From the NCBI RefSeq assembly GCF_021596945.1, contig NZ_CP063779.1, positions 4,686,001-4,750,000 on the forward strand: a stretch of 64,000 nt of DNA, written 5' to 3'. The stretch comes from Mongoliitalea daihaiensis (GTDB taxonomy: Bacteria; Bacteroidota; Bacteroidia; Cytophagales; Cyclobacteriaceae). Of this stretch, positions 17,778 to 25,699 are shown one piece after another. Under the pieces are notes generated by a model, which saw nothing but the letters and a program-made list of their open reading frames with translations, made no database searches and was not told the origin of the DNA. Every line of letters starts with the position of its first letter. Within the stretch, counting starts at the first letter, position 1. The position numbers and the translations under genes are program-made.

Positions 17778-19208
17778 ATGAGTGTAGAGGCTACAGCAGT
17801 TTGGAATGAGTGCTTGCGTGTGATCGAACAGCATGTCAATGAGCAAAGTTTCAATACTTGGTTCAAACCAATTAATCCAGTAAAACTGGAAGGTAGTAGC
17901 CTAACCATACAGGTACCAAGTCAATTTTTTTACGAGTGGCTAGAAGACAATTACGTCAATCAACTGAAATTAGCAATCAAATCAATTTTAGGTCCTAACG
18001 GACGCTTGGAGTATGCGGTAGTTGTAGATAGAGGTAATTCTCAAAATCAGCCCTATGTCGTCAATTTACCACATGGGACAGCTACGGGAAATCCTCCCAA
18101 AAAGCAACATACTAATCAGCCTGACGAAAATAAAAGCCCGTTTGCAATGCAATCGCTCAACGACGAAATGTTATTGCAATCTAACTTGAATCCCAATTAT
18201 ACATTTGGCACTTATATAGAAGGGGATTGTAATCGCTTGGCTCGTTCGGCAGGACATGCGGTCGCTACTAAACCAGGAATTACTTCTTTCAATCCACTCA
18301 TGGTTTATGGTGGAGTTGGCTTAGGCAAAACACACCTAGTTCAGGCAATCGGAAATGAAATTAAAAATGGACCTGAAGAAAAGTTTGTACTATACGTTTC
18401 CTCCGAAAAGTTTGTAACTCAGTTTCTAGATGCAATTAAGGATGGAAACATCAAGCCATTTACAAACTTCTACATGCAGGTGGATGTATTGATCATTGAC
18501 GACATTCAGTTTTTGGCAGGAAAAGATCGAACACAAGAAATGTTCTTCCATATTTTCAACCATTTGCATCAGAACAAAAAACAGATCATCATGACCTCAG
18601 ACTGTCCTCCCAAGGATTTGAAAGGGCTTGAAGAGCGATTGGTTTCCCGGTTTAAATGGGGATTAACCGCCGATCTGCAAATGCCTGATTTTGAAACAAG
18701 GGTAGCCATCATTAAAAGAAAAATGCAAACAGAGGGGATCTTCATCCCTGATGATGTAATTGAATACTTAGCCTACACCATTGATACCAATGTTCGTGAA
18801 TTGGAAGGGGTATTGATTTCTTTGATTGCACATGCCTCCCTCAATCGCATCGATATAGATTTAGCTCTTGCTAAATCTATTATGAAAAATATTGTAAAGG
18901 ACATTGAGACAGAAGTAGGAATCGATTTTATCCAAAAAACTTGTTCAGATTATTTCGATATCAAAATAGAAGACCTCAAAGCCAAAACGAGAAAGAAAGA
19001 AATTGTAACGGCGCGGCAGGTGGCAATGTATTTTTCAAAAGAATTTACCAATCATTCCCTTAAGTCTATTGGCTATCACTTTGGTGGAAGAGACCATAGT
19101 ACTGTCATCCATGCTGTGCAGACCGTAAACGATCTGATGGATACCGACACTGCATTCAGAAATGCCGTCAATGAGCTTAAAAAGAAATTTAAGATGAAAT
19201 CCATTTAA
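17778..19208 (+). CDS. dnaA: Chromosomal replication initiator DnaA
   Basis: 476 residues with all four DnaA domains: an N-terminal DnaB/partner domain (residues 1-85), a short polar linker (to about 135), the AAA+ domain with Walker A GGVGLGKTHL near 177 and Walker B VLIIDDIQFLAGK near 238, and the C-terminal DNA-binding domain with GGRDHSTVIHA near 435. It opens the origin by binding DnaA boxes with ATP. The family match is full-length and unambiguous. Neighbours are not the usual dnaN-recF set, which is normal for Bacteroidota. The single DnaA box upstream suggests autoregulation. Confidence 0.98.
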   Translation: MSVEATAVWNECLRVIEQHVNEQSFNTWFKPINPVKLEGSSLTIQVPSQFFYEWLEDNYVNQLKLAIKSILGPNGRLEYAVVVDRGNSQNQPYVVNLPHGTATGNPPKKQHTNQPDENKSPFAMQSLNDEMLLQSNLNPNYTFGTYIEGDCNRLARSAGHAVATKPGITSFNPLMVYGGVGLGKTHLVQAIGNEIKNGPEEKFVLYVSSEKFVTQFLDAIKDGNIKPFTNFYMQVDVLIIDDIQFLAGKDRTQEMFFHIFNHLHQNKKQIIMTSDCPPKDLKGLEERLVSRFKWGLTADLQMPDFETRVAIIKRKMQTEGIFIPDDVIEYLAYTIDTNVRELEGVLISLIAHASLNRIDIDLALAKSIMKNIVKDIETEVGIDFIQKTCSDYFDIKIEDLKAKTRKKEIVTARQVAMYFSKEFTNHSLKSIGYHFGGRDHSTVIHAVQTVNDLMDTDTAFRNAVNELKKKFKMKSI

Positions 19209-19213
19209 GGAAT

Positions 19214-19957
19214 TTACTCTACTTTCCGCACTATTCCATTCAATTCTTTTAGAGGAATACGAAGCTCGGTAGCTCCAATGACATAAGGTCCAATCTCGTA
19301 TGGATTATAAAACAATATAAAATCATCTCCATCAACGCCCATAGTTACAGGTAGAAAAAAACGGCTATCATCTTCAAGGAAAAAACGACCATCTTGAGCT
19401 AAGTCCACTTCCTCTTGTACCTCGTGATACGCTCGAAATTTTTTTTCAGCTATGGCTAAAAGGCTATCGTGGTCCAAAACCAACTCTTCATTGGAAATAA
19501 TCGAATTTGATTGTTTGGAGAAATTTACATATTGCAAAAAATAATTGGGATGTGCTCCCCCTGTATACGAGTAATTTTCAACTACCAAACTAATCATGTC
19601 TTTTCCTTGAAACGTCTCACGAACTCGTAAATCTAAGCTCCATTCGTGATAAGCATCAAATTCCTCCATAAATTGTAAATAGCTATCCAAAAAATTGGTT
19701 ATTGCCAAACTTAGAGATTCAGCCTCAAAGTCTTCTCCAATAGCTGCCATCATAGACAGCTGTTGCTCAATATGTTCATTCAGATAGACGGCAGACTCAG
19801 TAGATCCCACATACAAAGGATAGGTTAACTCAACAGTAGCACAATACTCTTTATAGCAGGCTTTTTCTTCATATGTCTTTGTCTCAAAAATCAGCAATTC
19901 TGTTTGTTGGCAGCCTAATAAAGCTAAACCAAAGAATAGAGAAAGATACTTTTTCAT
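19214..19957 (-). CDS. DUF3298/DUF4163 (RsiV-type) lipoprotein
   Basis: 247 residues with a lipobox at LLGC (Cys16). The central part has the DUF4163 layout (VELTYPLYVGSTESAVYLNEHIEQQL) and then SYTGGAHPN, the hallmark of the DUF4163-DUF3298 pair seen in RsiV and many envelope proteins. RsiV itself binds lysozyme, but this protein lacks the anti-sigma N-terminal region, so that function should not be transferred. The likely place is the periplasmic face of a membrane. It converges on dnaA with 5 bases between the stops. Confidence 0.8.
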   Translation of the reverse strand: MKKYLSLFFGLALLGCQQTELLIFETKTYEEKACYKEYCATVELTYPLYVGSTESAVYLNEHIEQQLSMMAAIGEDFEAESLSLAITNFLDSYLQFMEEFDAYHEWSLDLRVRETFQGKDMISLVVENYSYTGGAHPNYFLQYVNFSKQSNSIISNEELVLDHDSLLAIAEKKFRAYHEVQEEVDLAQDGRFFLEDDSRFFLPVTMGVDGDDFILFYNPYEIGPYVIGATELRIPLKELNGIVRKVE

Positions 19958-20063
19958 AGAATCATTACATTTAGATGATTATCAGCTTTCACTCTAGTAG
20001 CTAAGCAAATGCTGATTTTCATTATATTTTTTGGCATCAATTGACTGTGCTTGATTATTTGCA

Positions 20064-20093
20064 ATAGCAGAGATGTTATTTTTACTCTGCTAT
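20064..20093. repeat. Inverted repeat ATAGCAGAG ... CTCTGCTAT
   Basis: A perfect 9-base stem with a 12-base loop in the 233-base gap between the DUF3298 gene and meaB. No T-tract follows on either strand, so it is a weak terminator candidate; a short palindrome CTGATAATCAG lies just to its right. Confidence 0.45.
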
Positions 20094-20190
20094 AATTGCT
20101 GATAATCAGATAATTTATGTGTAATTTAATATAAACGCTGGTTTTGTAGAACTGTATGTGCAATTCATCTGCTAAAACCACCAACAGAAC

Positions 20191-21282
20191 TTAGAACTTA
20201 TCCTTGTTGAGTCCATAAAACATTTCCACCAATTGTTTGGCTTTAGCAATGGAGGAGAAAGCTCCTCCCCTCACACCTTCCTCAATTGTTTTCATAGACT
20301 CCTGAATGGAAGGATTATTGTAAAAACTGGTTTCTAACAAAAAACGAATGTGTTCATGCATCCAGTTAACCCGCTGTGAAGACCGGTTTGAGTTAAAATA
20401 GCCGTTCTCTTTTACTTGAGTTTGATATTCTTGAATCATTTCCCAGATTTCAGGAAGACCATCAGCAGTTAGTCCAGAACAAACTTTTACTTGGGGAAAC
20501 CAGTTATTTTCTTTGGCAGGAAAAAGATGTAACGCATTTGCATATTCTCGTTTAGCCCTTTTGGCGACCTCAGCCCTTTCTCCATCTGCTTTATTGATTA
20601 CCAATGCATCACACATTTCTACAATCCCTTTTTTAATACCTTGAAGCTCATCTCCTGCTCCAGCTAACATTAATAAAAGAAAAAAATCCACCATTCCTTT
20701 TACAGCAATTTCTGATTGCCCTACCCCCACTGTTTCAATAATGATCACATCAAAACCTGCAGCTTCACATAGAAGCATGGCTTCTCTTGTTTTTGCACTA
20801 ACTCCTCCTAAAGTAGATCCAGCTGGACTTGGCCGAATGTAGGCTCTATTATCTCTTGCAAGTGTTTCCATTCGGGTCTTATCCCCTAGGATACTGCCCT
20901 TGGTCTGTTGAGAAGATGGATCAATCGCTAAGACTGCCAAATGGTACCCTTGATCCACCACAAGTGCTCCAAAACTCTCAATAAATGTACTTTTACCGAC
21001 ACCCGGTACTCCTGTAATCCCAATCCGAACGGAGTTACCTGTATGGGGTAAGACACCTTCCACTACTTGAGAAGCTAACAATTTATCTGATTCTAAAGAA
21101 CTCTCTACCAAGGTAATGGCACGGCTCAGGAGAATCCGATCTCCGGCTAAAATCCCTTGAATGTATACATCGGGAGTAAATCTACTTCTTTTACCCAAAA
21201 CTTTACTTTTTTCTGTTAATGTAAGAAAATTAATTGAATGGCTGTATTCTGAAAGAAGCTTGTCCCATAGCATTTTTCTCAT
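20191..21282 (-). CDS. meaB: Methylmalonyl-CoA mutase-associated GTPase MeaB
   Basis: G3E-family GTPase. Walker A GITGVPGVGKSTF, the switch region DPSSQQTKGSILGDKTRM, ETVGVGQSE and the guanine-specificity motif NKADGE are all present. MeaB/ArgK proteins guard methylmalonyl-CoA mutase and gate cofactor loading. Start is uncertain: ATG at 21282 gives 363 residues and overlaps the preceding gene by 53 bases; family similarity begins near KRSRFTPDVYIQG, for which a TTG at 21198 would give about 335 residues and a 31-base gap. The mutase itself is 5 kb away and separated by unrelated genes, so the two are probably not in one transcript. Confidence 0.92.
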   Translation of the reverse strand: MRKMLWDKLLSEYSHSINFLTLTEKSKVLGKRSRFTPDVYIQGILAGDRILLSRAITLVESSLESDKLLASQVVEGVLPHTGNSVRIGITGVPGVGKSTFIESFGALVVDQGYHLAVLAIDPSSQQTKGSILGDKTRMETLARDNRAYIRPSPAGSTLGGVSAKTREAMLLCEAAGFDVIIIETVGVGQSEIAVKGMVDFFLLLMLAGAGDELQGIKKGIVEMCDALVINKADGERAEVAKRAKREYANALHLFPAKENNWFPQVKVCSGLTADGLPEIWEMIQEYQTQVKENGYFNSNRSSQRVNWMHEHIRFLLETSFYNNPSIQESMKTIEEGVRGGAFSSIAKAKQLVEMFYGLNKDKF

Positions 21283-21634
21283 AAACTGCAATGCAAGACT
21301 CTTGATAGACACTTTCAAAATGAGGAATAGTGGGATTCAGATTTTTTGGTGTCAATTCAGATTGATCAAAGAAGTACACTGTCGTAGTCCCATACTTGGT
21401 ATGAGGCATATACATCCCATACTGTTCTAATGCATCCCAATCTTTACTGGACGTATACACTGCGTAAACACGCTTTACTGGACCTGTATTATTTTCATTC
21501 CGATAAAATGCTCTTTCTTCAAATGTACCTTCCAACTGACCTACACCCGGCTGATTGAAGGACTCATACACAAACCATACGACCAAGGCCGTAACCAAAG
21601 AACCCAAGATATAGAAAACCTTCTTTGCATTCAT
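21230..21634 (-). CDS. Small membrane-anchored protein of unknown function
   Basis: 134 residues. Residues 5-24 (KVFYILGSLVTALVVWFVYE) form one membrane segment; the rest is a soluble domain with many aromatics (VKRVYAVYTSSKDWDALEQYGMYMPHTKYGTTTVYFFDQSE). I do not recognise a family. It precedes meaB on the same strand and overlaps it if the ATG start of meaB is used. It is divergent from hemJ with 51 bases between start codons. Confidence 0.65.
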   Translation of the reverse strand: MNAKKVFYILGSLVTALVVWFVYESFNQPGVGQLEGTFEERAFYRNENNTGPVKRVYAVYTSSKDWDALEQYGMYMPHTKYGTTTVYFFDQSELTPKNLNPTIPHFESVYQESCIAVYEKNAMGQASFRIQPFN

Positions 21635-21685
21635 TACGCTAGCTGTTTTGAATTATAAGGCTTAATTTAGAGGAAAAATTCAAAG

Positions 21686-22219
21686 ATGGCATTCGATTAT
21701 ATCAAAGCTTTGCACATCATTTTCATAGTCACTTGGTTTGCAGGACTTTTCTACATAGTACGCTTGTTTATTTATCAGCGTGAAGCCTATGATAAATCTC
21801 CCGAGGAACAAAGAATTCTTTTACCTACACTAAATCTGATGGCCCACCGGCTATGGTACATTATCACTTGGCCATCCGCAATCCTAACCTTTATTTTTGG
21901 GTTTTGGGTTCTTTCTTATCGATGGGGATACACTGGTATGGGTTGGATGCAAGCTAAGCTTATCTTTGTTTTGCTTTTATACGTATACCAGTTTATCTGT
22001 CATAAGATTTTCCTAGATCTGCAAAACGGAAAAACAACCCTAACATCAATGAAGTTACGAATGTGGAATGAAGTGTCTACTGTTCTTTTATTTGCTATCG
22101 TCTTCTTAGTGGTTCTTAAAAGTTTAATCAGTGTAGTCTGGGGGATCGCAGGATTAGTAGGATTAAGTGTCCTGATGATGCTAGGTATCAAATTGTATAA
22201 AAAAGTAAGAGAATCATAA
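21686..22219 (+). CDS. hemJ: Protoporphyrinogen IX oxidase HemJ (CopD-like)
   Basis: 177 residues with four to five membrane helices. The N-terminal ALHIIFIVTWFAGLFYIVRLFIY, with His10 and the Arg in helix 1, and the later LMAHRLWYIITWPSAI and MRMWNEVSTVLLFAIVFLVVLK segments are typical of HemJ, which converts protoporphyrinogen IX to protoporphyrin IX in haem synthesis. It heads a run with SCO (10 bases on) and cytochrome c, both haem or copper-oxidase related. A second, unrelated enzyme for the same step (HemG) is encoded at 33426. Confidence 0.86.
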   Translation: MAFDYIKALHIIFIVTWFAGLFYIVRLFIYQREAYDKSPEEQRILLPTLNLMAHRLWYIITWPSAILTFIFGFWVLSYRWGYTGMGWMQAKLIFVLLLYVYQFICHKIFLDLQNGKTTLTSMKLRMWNEVSTVLLFAIVFLVVLKSLISVVWGIAGLVGLSVLMMLGIKLYKKVRES

Positions 22220-22229
22220 AAATATAAAC

Positions 22230-22883
22230 ATGAAAAAGTTAGGAAGTTGGGTAGTACTTGTACTTATAACGGCCGTCGTTGCTTGCTCTGGAAAAGAGAG
22301 CAGTGAAACTGACAGTGGAAAATTGCCAGTTCTTGGGCATTCTTATATTAATGAATTTGAAATGGAAGGCAAAATGGTGAAAGACACCATTTACCATAAA
22401 ATTGCTGATTTTTCTTTTGTCAATCAAGTTGGTACTACCATTACAAACGCTGATGTTACCGGAAAGGTCTACATCGCCGATTTCTTTTTTACCACCTGTC
22501 CTACCATTTGCCCTACAATGAAAGCACAAATGCTGAGAGTTTACGAGAAATTTAAGGATAATCCAGATTTTCAGATTTTGAGCCATAGCATCGATCCTAC
22601 ACATGATACGCAGGAAGTTTTAAAAGAATACGCAGAACGTATCGGTATCGAAGATGCCTCTACTTGGCATTTTTTGACAGGTGATCAAGAGAAAATCTTT
22701 GAAATCGGTCAGACAAGTTACCTTACTACCGCTATGGAAGACCAAAATGAACCAGGAGGATTCCTACATTCCGGGGCCTTTATTCTGATTGATCAACAAG
22801 GACGAATAAGAGGTTTGTATGATGGCACAAAAGAAGATCAGGTCAATCGATTAATGAATGATATTCCAAAATTACTCCCGTAA
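22230..22883 (+). CDS. SCO1/SenC family copper chaperone, lipoprotein
   Basis: 217 residues with a lipobox VVAC (Cys19). The thioredoxin fold carries the copper site: Cys90 and Cys94 in CPTIC and His near residue 180 in HSGAF. DFFFTTCPTICPTMKAQM and HSIDPTHDT are hallmark segments. SCO proteins deliver copper to the CuA site of cytochrome c oxidase in the periplasm. The gene is flanked by hemJ and a monohaem cytochrome c, consistent with assembly of a terminal oxidase; the oxidase genes themselves are not in the window. Confidence 0.9.
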   Translation: MKKLGSWVVLVLITAVVACSGKESSETDSGKLPVLGHSYINEFEMEGKMVKDTIYHKIADFSFVNQVGTTITNADVTGKVYIADFFFTTCPTICPTMKAQMLRVYEKFKDNPDFQILSHSIDPTHDTQEVLKEYAERIGIEDASTWHFLTGDQEKIFEIGQTSYLTTAMEDQNEPGGFLHSGAFILIDQQGRIRGLYDGTKEDQVNRLMNDIPKLLP

Positions 22884-22884
22884 C

Positions 22885-23340
22885 ATGCGATGCTTTAGAT
22901 GGATACTTCCTGTTTTTGGAAGTTTATTGTTCGCTTGCCAAGGAAGCAACAAGCCCGATAGTGAGAAAGGATTAGCGGATATTCGGGATACCAAGGTGAT
23001 GCAATACGCAATCGAAGGGAAAACAATTTATGAAAATCTCTGCGCCAATTGTCATGGTCTAGACGGGATGGGGTTAGGAAGACTAATTCCCCCTATTAAC
23101 GGAGCTGATTATTTCAAAGAAGACATCGGAAGAACAATTCGAATCATCAAAAACGGACAAGAAGGTTCAATTATCGTCAATGGAATGGAGTACAATGGAG
23201 TTATGCCTGCTAATCCTAAATTAACGAACATCGAAATAGCAAAGCTGACAACTTATTTATACAATATCTGGGGTGAGTCTCGAGGAGTCATCAGTCCGTC
23301 AACTGTAGAAAAATATTTAAATGAAAAAGGGAGCAATTAG
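22885..23340 (+). CDS. Monohaem cytochrome c lipoprotein
   Basis: 151 residues from ATG at 22885, one base after the SCO stop. The alternative ATG at 22858 lies inside SCO and would spoil the lipoprotein signal MRCFRWILPVFGSLLFAC. The haem-binding motif CANCH is at residues 53-57 and the likely distal Met is in GVMPANP near 106. The protein is a small class I cytochrome c anchored in a membrane facing the periplasm. It probably hands electrons to the oxidase served by the SCO protein. Its stop overlaps the stop of the convergent gene by four bases. Confidence 0.88.
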   Translation: MRCFRWILPVFGSLLFACQGSNKPDSEKGLADIRDTKVMQYAIEGKTIYENLCANCHGLDGMGLGRLIPPINGADYFKEDIGRTIRIIKNGQEGSIIVNGMEYNGVMPANPKLTNIEIAKLTTYLYNIWGESRGVISPSTVEKYLNEKGSN

Positions 23341-23357
23341 CTCCCTAGCTCTTTTTT
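23325..23357. terminator. Bidirectional terminator spanning two convergent stop codons
   Basis: GGGAGC, loop aatta, GCTCCC, with A-tract on the left and TTTTTT on the right. The hairpin includes the stop codons of the cytochrome c gene and the convergent lipoprotein gene. Confidence 0.75.
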
Positions 23358-23759
23358 GGCATTTTCTATCGAGTTTTTGATATCTCGATTTACTTTTTCT
23401 ACCAATACCTTTTGTTCGATTAAATATTGATGGACTTCTTCTTCTGACCCCTCAAAGTTTGATTGAAACTGCCGCATCCATACAAACATCCCCTCGAAAG
23501 CCTCCTCCAAATCATCTGCGTATTTTATCATGCGCTCAACCGCCTCTTTATTAGTTAGAGAATCTTCTTCCATCAGATCAACTCTTTCCAACAATGATTT
23601 TTTCAGCGAACGTAATTCCCCCATTTTTGGCATTACTTCATCGTGAATCTCAATCACCTCCTGCTTAAGAACTTGATTTTCGTCAACTTTTTCATTTGCA
23701 CAGCTGACACCAAACACGAGGAAGCAAAAACTCACAAATAATTTAAAAATATTCTTCAT
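23337..23759 (-). CDS. Helical lipoprotein of unknown function
   Basis: About 140 residues from ATG at 23759 (an upstream TTG is less likely). A lipobox GVSC is followed by an almost wholly alpha-helical, charged sequence (QEVIEIHDEVMPKMGELRSLKKSLLERVDLMEE, then KYADDLEEAFEGMFVWMRQF) that should form a coiled-coil hairpin. Similar Bacteroidota proteins are sometimes labelled viral A-type inclusion protein, which carries no functional meaning. A -7-like TACTTTTG on the minus strand is at 23806-23813. Confidence 0.7.
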   Translation of the reverse strand: MKNIFKLFVSFCFLVFGVSCANEKVDENQVLKQEVIEIHDEVMPKMGELRSLKKSLLERVDLMEEDSLTNKEAVERMIKYADDLEEAFEGMFVWMRQFQSNFEGSEEEVHQYLIEQKVLVEKVNRDIKNSIENAKKELGS

Positions 23760-23818
23760 CTTCAAAGCGGTTTCCTCGCAAAGAAAATAAATTTACAACA
23801 TAAAACAAAAGTAAATAT

Positions 23819-24253
23819 TTAAATATTACATTTTTTGTGAAACTTCCAATTGACAACATGCGTCGTAAATAAAGCCAAAGATGCTAGTAATGAAACAATT
23901 AGCATGTATTGATTCCAATCATGCAATAAAATTGCGATGGAAAAAATAGAAACTGACGACCAAAGTGCTATTTTTATACTTTGGGAAGATGCCTGTTTAG
24001 AAGCTTGGAAAACAGCCCATAATGCAAGGACGATAAATAGATAATCTAACATATGCCAATCCCAATGAAAATGGAAATGCCCATGATCATGATCATGGTG
24101 ATGATGTGCAGCATGTCCGTCCATGCTCTTTACCACAAACCCAAGCGAAATAAATATGGGGAGGGCAAGACAGTGTATCATGCACAATACAGATGCTGAC
24201 ATTCCCAGAAAATCAGCTTTTGGAATAGAAAGTCTTTTAATTATTTGCAACAT
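23819..24253 (-). CDS. MerC-like membrane protein with His-rich loop
   Basis: 144 residues with four membrane helices. CMIHC at residues 24-28 in the first helix is the metal-binding pair typical of MerC-type proteins. Between helix 2 and 3 is a very His-rich loop, HHHHDHDHGHFHFHWDWH, about residues 52-70. MerC proteins bring Hg into the cell, but the Bacteroidota members lacking other mer genes are often linked to zinc or other metals, which the His loop favours here. No other mer gene is nearby. A 19-base palindrome lies across the start codon. Confidence 0.78.
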   Translation of the reverse strand: MLQIIKRLSIPKADFLGMSASVLCMIHCLALPIFISLGFVVKSMDGHAAHHHHDHDHGHFHFHWDWHMLDYLFIVLALWAVFQASKQASSQSIKIALWSSVSIFSIAILLHDWNQYMLIVSLLASLALFTTHVVNWKFHKKCNI

Positions 24254-24262
24254 AATTGCAAA
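24244..24262 (-). promoter_or_regulatory. Palindrome TTTGCAACATAATTGCAAA over the MerC start codon
   Basis: A 7-5-7 inverted repeat (TTTGCAA / TTGCAAA), 19 bases as in many Fur/Zur-family sites. It covers the ATG of the MerC-like gene and lies 32 bases before the divergent aminotransferase gene. A Zur- or Fur-type repressor is my inference from symmetry, length and the metal context. Confidence 0.45.
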
Positions 24263-24293
24263 TTAAACACCTTAACGTTCAAAAACCAAATAA

Positions 24294-25115
24294 ATGAAGA
24301 CATATTGCTTTGCGAATGACCAAATTATAGCATCCAAGGATGCTTATCTGCATCCTATGGATATAGGGCTTATCCGTGGGTATGGTATCTTTGATTTTTT
24401 ACGAACCAATGCCTACAAGCCTATGTTTTTGGAAGATTACCTAGACAGATTTACCCGTTCAGCGGAAAAAACCCATTTACAACTCGCGTACACAAAAGAG
24501 GAATTGAGGCTAATCATTCTTGAGCTCATTGATAAAAATGATCTGAAAGAAGGTGGCATCCGGTTAGTTTTGACAGGAGGAGTGTCTGAAAACCACTTCA
24601 GCCCGACGAAAGGAAGCCTATTTATCTTCAATGAAGCCTTGGACTTTCCTGCTCAAGAAAAATATGAACAAGGTGTCAAACTTCTGAGTGTAGAACATGT
24701 CAGGGCAATAGCAGATATAAAAACCACCAATTATGCCTTCCCTGTTTGGCACAGTGCTCAATGGAAAGCAGCAGGAGCAGAAGATGTCTTGTATCATTGG
24801 AATGGGGTTATTTCTGAAAGCTCTCGATCGAATATTTTCGTCATCAAAGACGGTGCTATAGCAACCCCCAACAACCATATTCTACATGGAATAACACGCA
24901 AAAGGGCTTTGGAGTTAGCTCCAAAAACAGAAATTCGGGAAATTACCATGGATGAAGTATTTGCCGCTGATGAAATTTTTATCACAAGTACTACAAAAAA
25001 AATACTCCCCATCACGCGCATCGATGACAAAATAATTGGTAAAGGAATAGTAGGTCCTTATACTGCAAAACTCATAGAGTCCTTTGCGACAATGGAAACA
25101 GCTGTCCTTGCCTAG
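24294..25115 (+). CDS. Class IV aminotransferase (branched-chain / D-amino acid / ADC lyase group)
   Basis: 273 residues, PLP fold-type IV. Landmarks are LIRGYGIFDFLRT near residue 28, the Schiff-base Lys in DIKTTNYAFPVW near 143, and ISESSRSNIFVIKDG near 175. This group contains branched-chain aminotransferase, D-amino acid transaminase and aminodeoxychorismate lyase. The arrangement does not settle the substrate. It stands alone, divergent from the MerC-like gene, and ends at a strong terminator. Confidence 0.85.
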   Translation: MKTYCFANDQIIASKDAYLHPMDIGLIRGYGIFDFLRTNAYKPMFLEDYLDRFTRSAEKTHLQLAYTKEELRLIILELIDKNDLKEGGIRLVLTGGVSENHFSPTKGSLFIFNEALDFPAQEKYEQGVKLLSVEHVRAIADIKTTNYAFPVWHSAQWKAAGAEDVLYHWNGVISESSRSNIFVIKDGAIATPNNHILHGITRKRALELAPKTEIREITMDEVFAADEIFITSTTKKILPITRIDDKIIGKGIVGPYTAKLIESFATMETAVLA

Positions 25116-25137
25116 ACAATATCGGATTTATTTATCC

Positions 25138-25186
25138 AAAAAAAGCCCGTTGAATCAGTATTTGACTGAATCAACGGGCTTTTTTT
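25138..25186. terminator. Strong bidirectional terminator
   Basis: AGCCCGTTGAATCAG and CTGAATCAACGGGCT form a 15-base stem with one mismatch and a seven-base loop, with A-tract and T-tract on the two sides. It serves both the aminotransferase (plus) and the metal ABC operon (minus). Confidence 0.92.
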
Positions 25187-25219
25187 AAGTGGCTTAAAAT
25201 AACTTACTTTCTACTATAT

Positions 25220-25663
25220 TTAATTACTTAATAGTTCTGCATCAACCAAAATGTACATGAGCTTTTCCGGATCTTTATCATTTAAGGTTAATCTACCCTT
25301 AACACGCACTTTTTTGCTTGTATATTTTATCGGGTTTTTGAGCATTACTTCCATGACTGTTTCTGGACCTCCACTACCGCAAAAGAAACATTCAGCGAGC
25401 GGAAGCGAAGAAAGAATGATATGCTCGGGTTTAAACATTCCTTCAAAGGGGATGATAAAACCGTCCGCTTCCACAACTTTCCCTTCCAACTTTTTAATCT
25501 TATCAGCAAAAACGGGGATATATAGTTCACCAAACTCATCCTGTCCAATCTTATACGTCACTTCGGATAGATCCCTCCATACCGAAAAGCTAGTTTGAGC
25601 ATAGCTCTGAAAAGAACTAAGCAGGAGAATGATAATGGTTAGTTTCAAGAATTGAAATTTCAT
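25220..25663 (-). CDS. Small secreted protein, DUF3299-like
   Basis: 147 residues with a signal peptide ending QSYAQ. The mature part (KLEGKVVEADGFIIPFEGMF...IILSSLPLAECFFCGSGGPETVMEVMLKN...YTSKKVRVKGRLTLND) has the OB-fold-like pattern of DUF3299, a periplasmic family often encoded with FtsX-type ABC permeases. Cys residues in CFFCG could bind a metal. It lies 36 bases after the permease gene as the last member of the minus-strand run, before a shared terminator. The family call is by pattern and context, not by alignment. Confidence 0.6.
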   Translation of the reverse strand: MKFQFLKLTIIILLLSSFQSYAQTSFSVWRDLSEVTYKIGQDEFGELYIPVFADKIKKLEGKVVEADGFIIPFEGMFKPEHIILSSLPLAECFFCGSGGPETVMEVMLKNPIKYTSKKVRVKGRLTLNDKDPEKLMYILVDAELLSN

Positions 25664-25699
25664 AGATAGTTTGATATTGAAATAACTGAAGTATGCAAG

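Noticed and set aside
17640-17780. Replication origin at dnaA
   Set aside because: Only one DnaA box and no AT-rich unwinding cluster.
19954-20184. 76-codon minus-strand frame after meaB
   Set aside because: No start signal or protein-like composition; covers the inverted repeat at 20064.
23819-24253. Mercury resistance operon
   Set aside because: Only a MerC-like protein is present; no merA, merT, merP or MerR.
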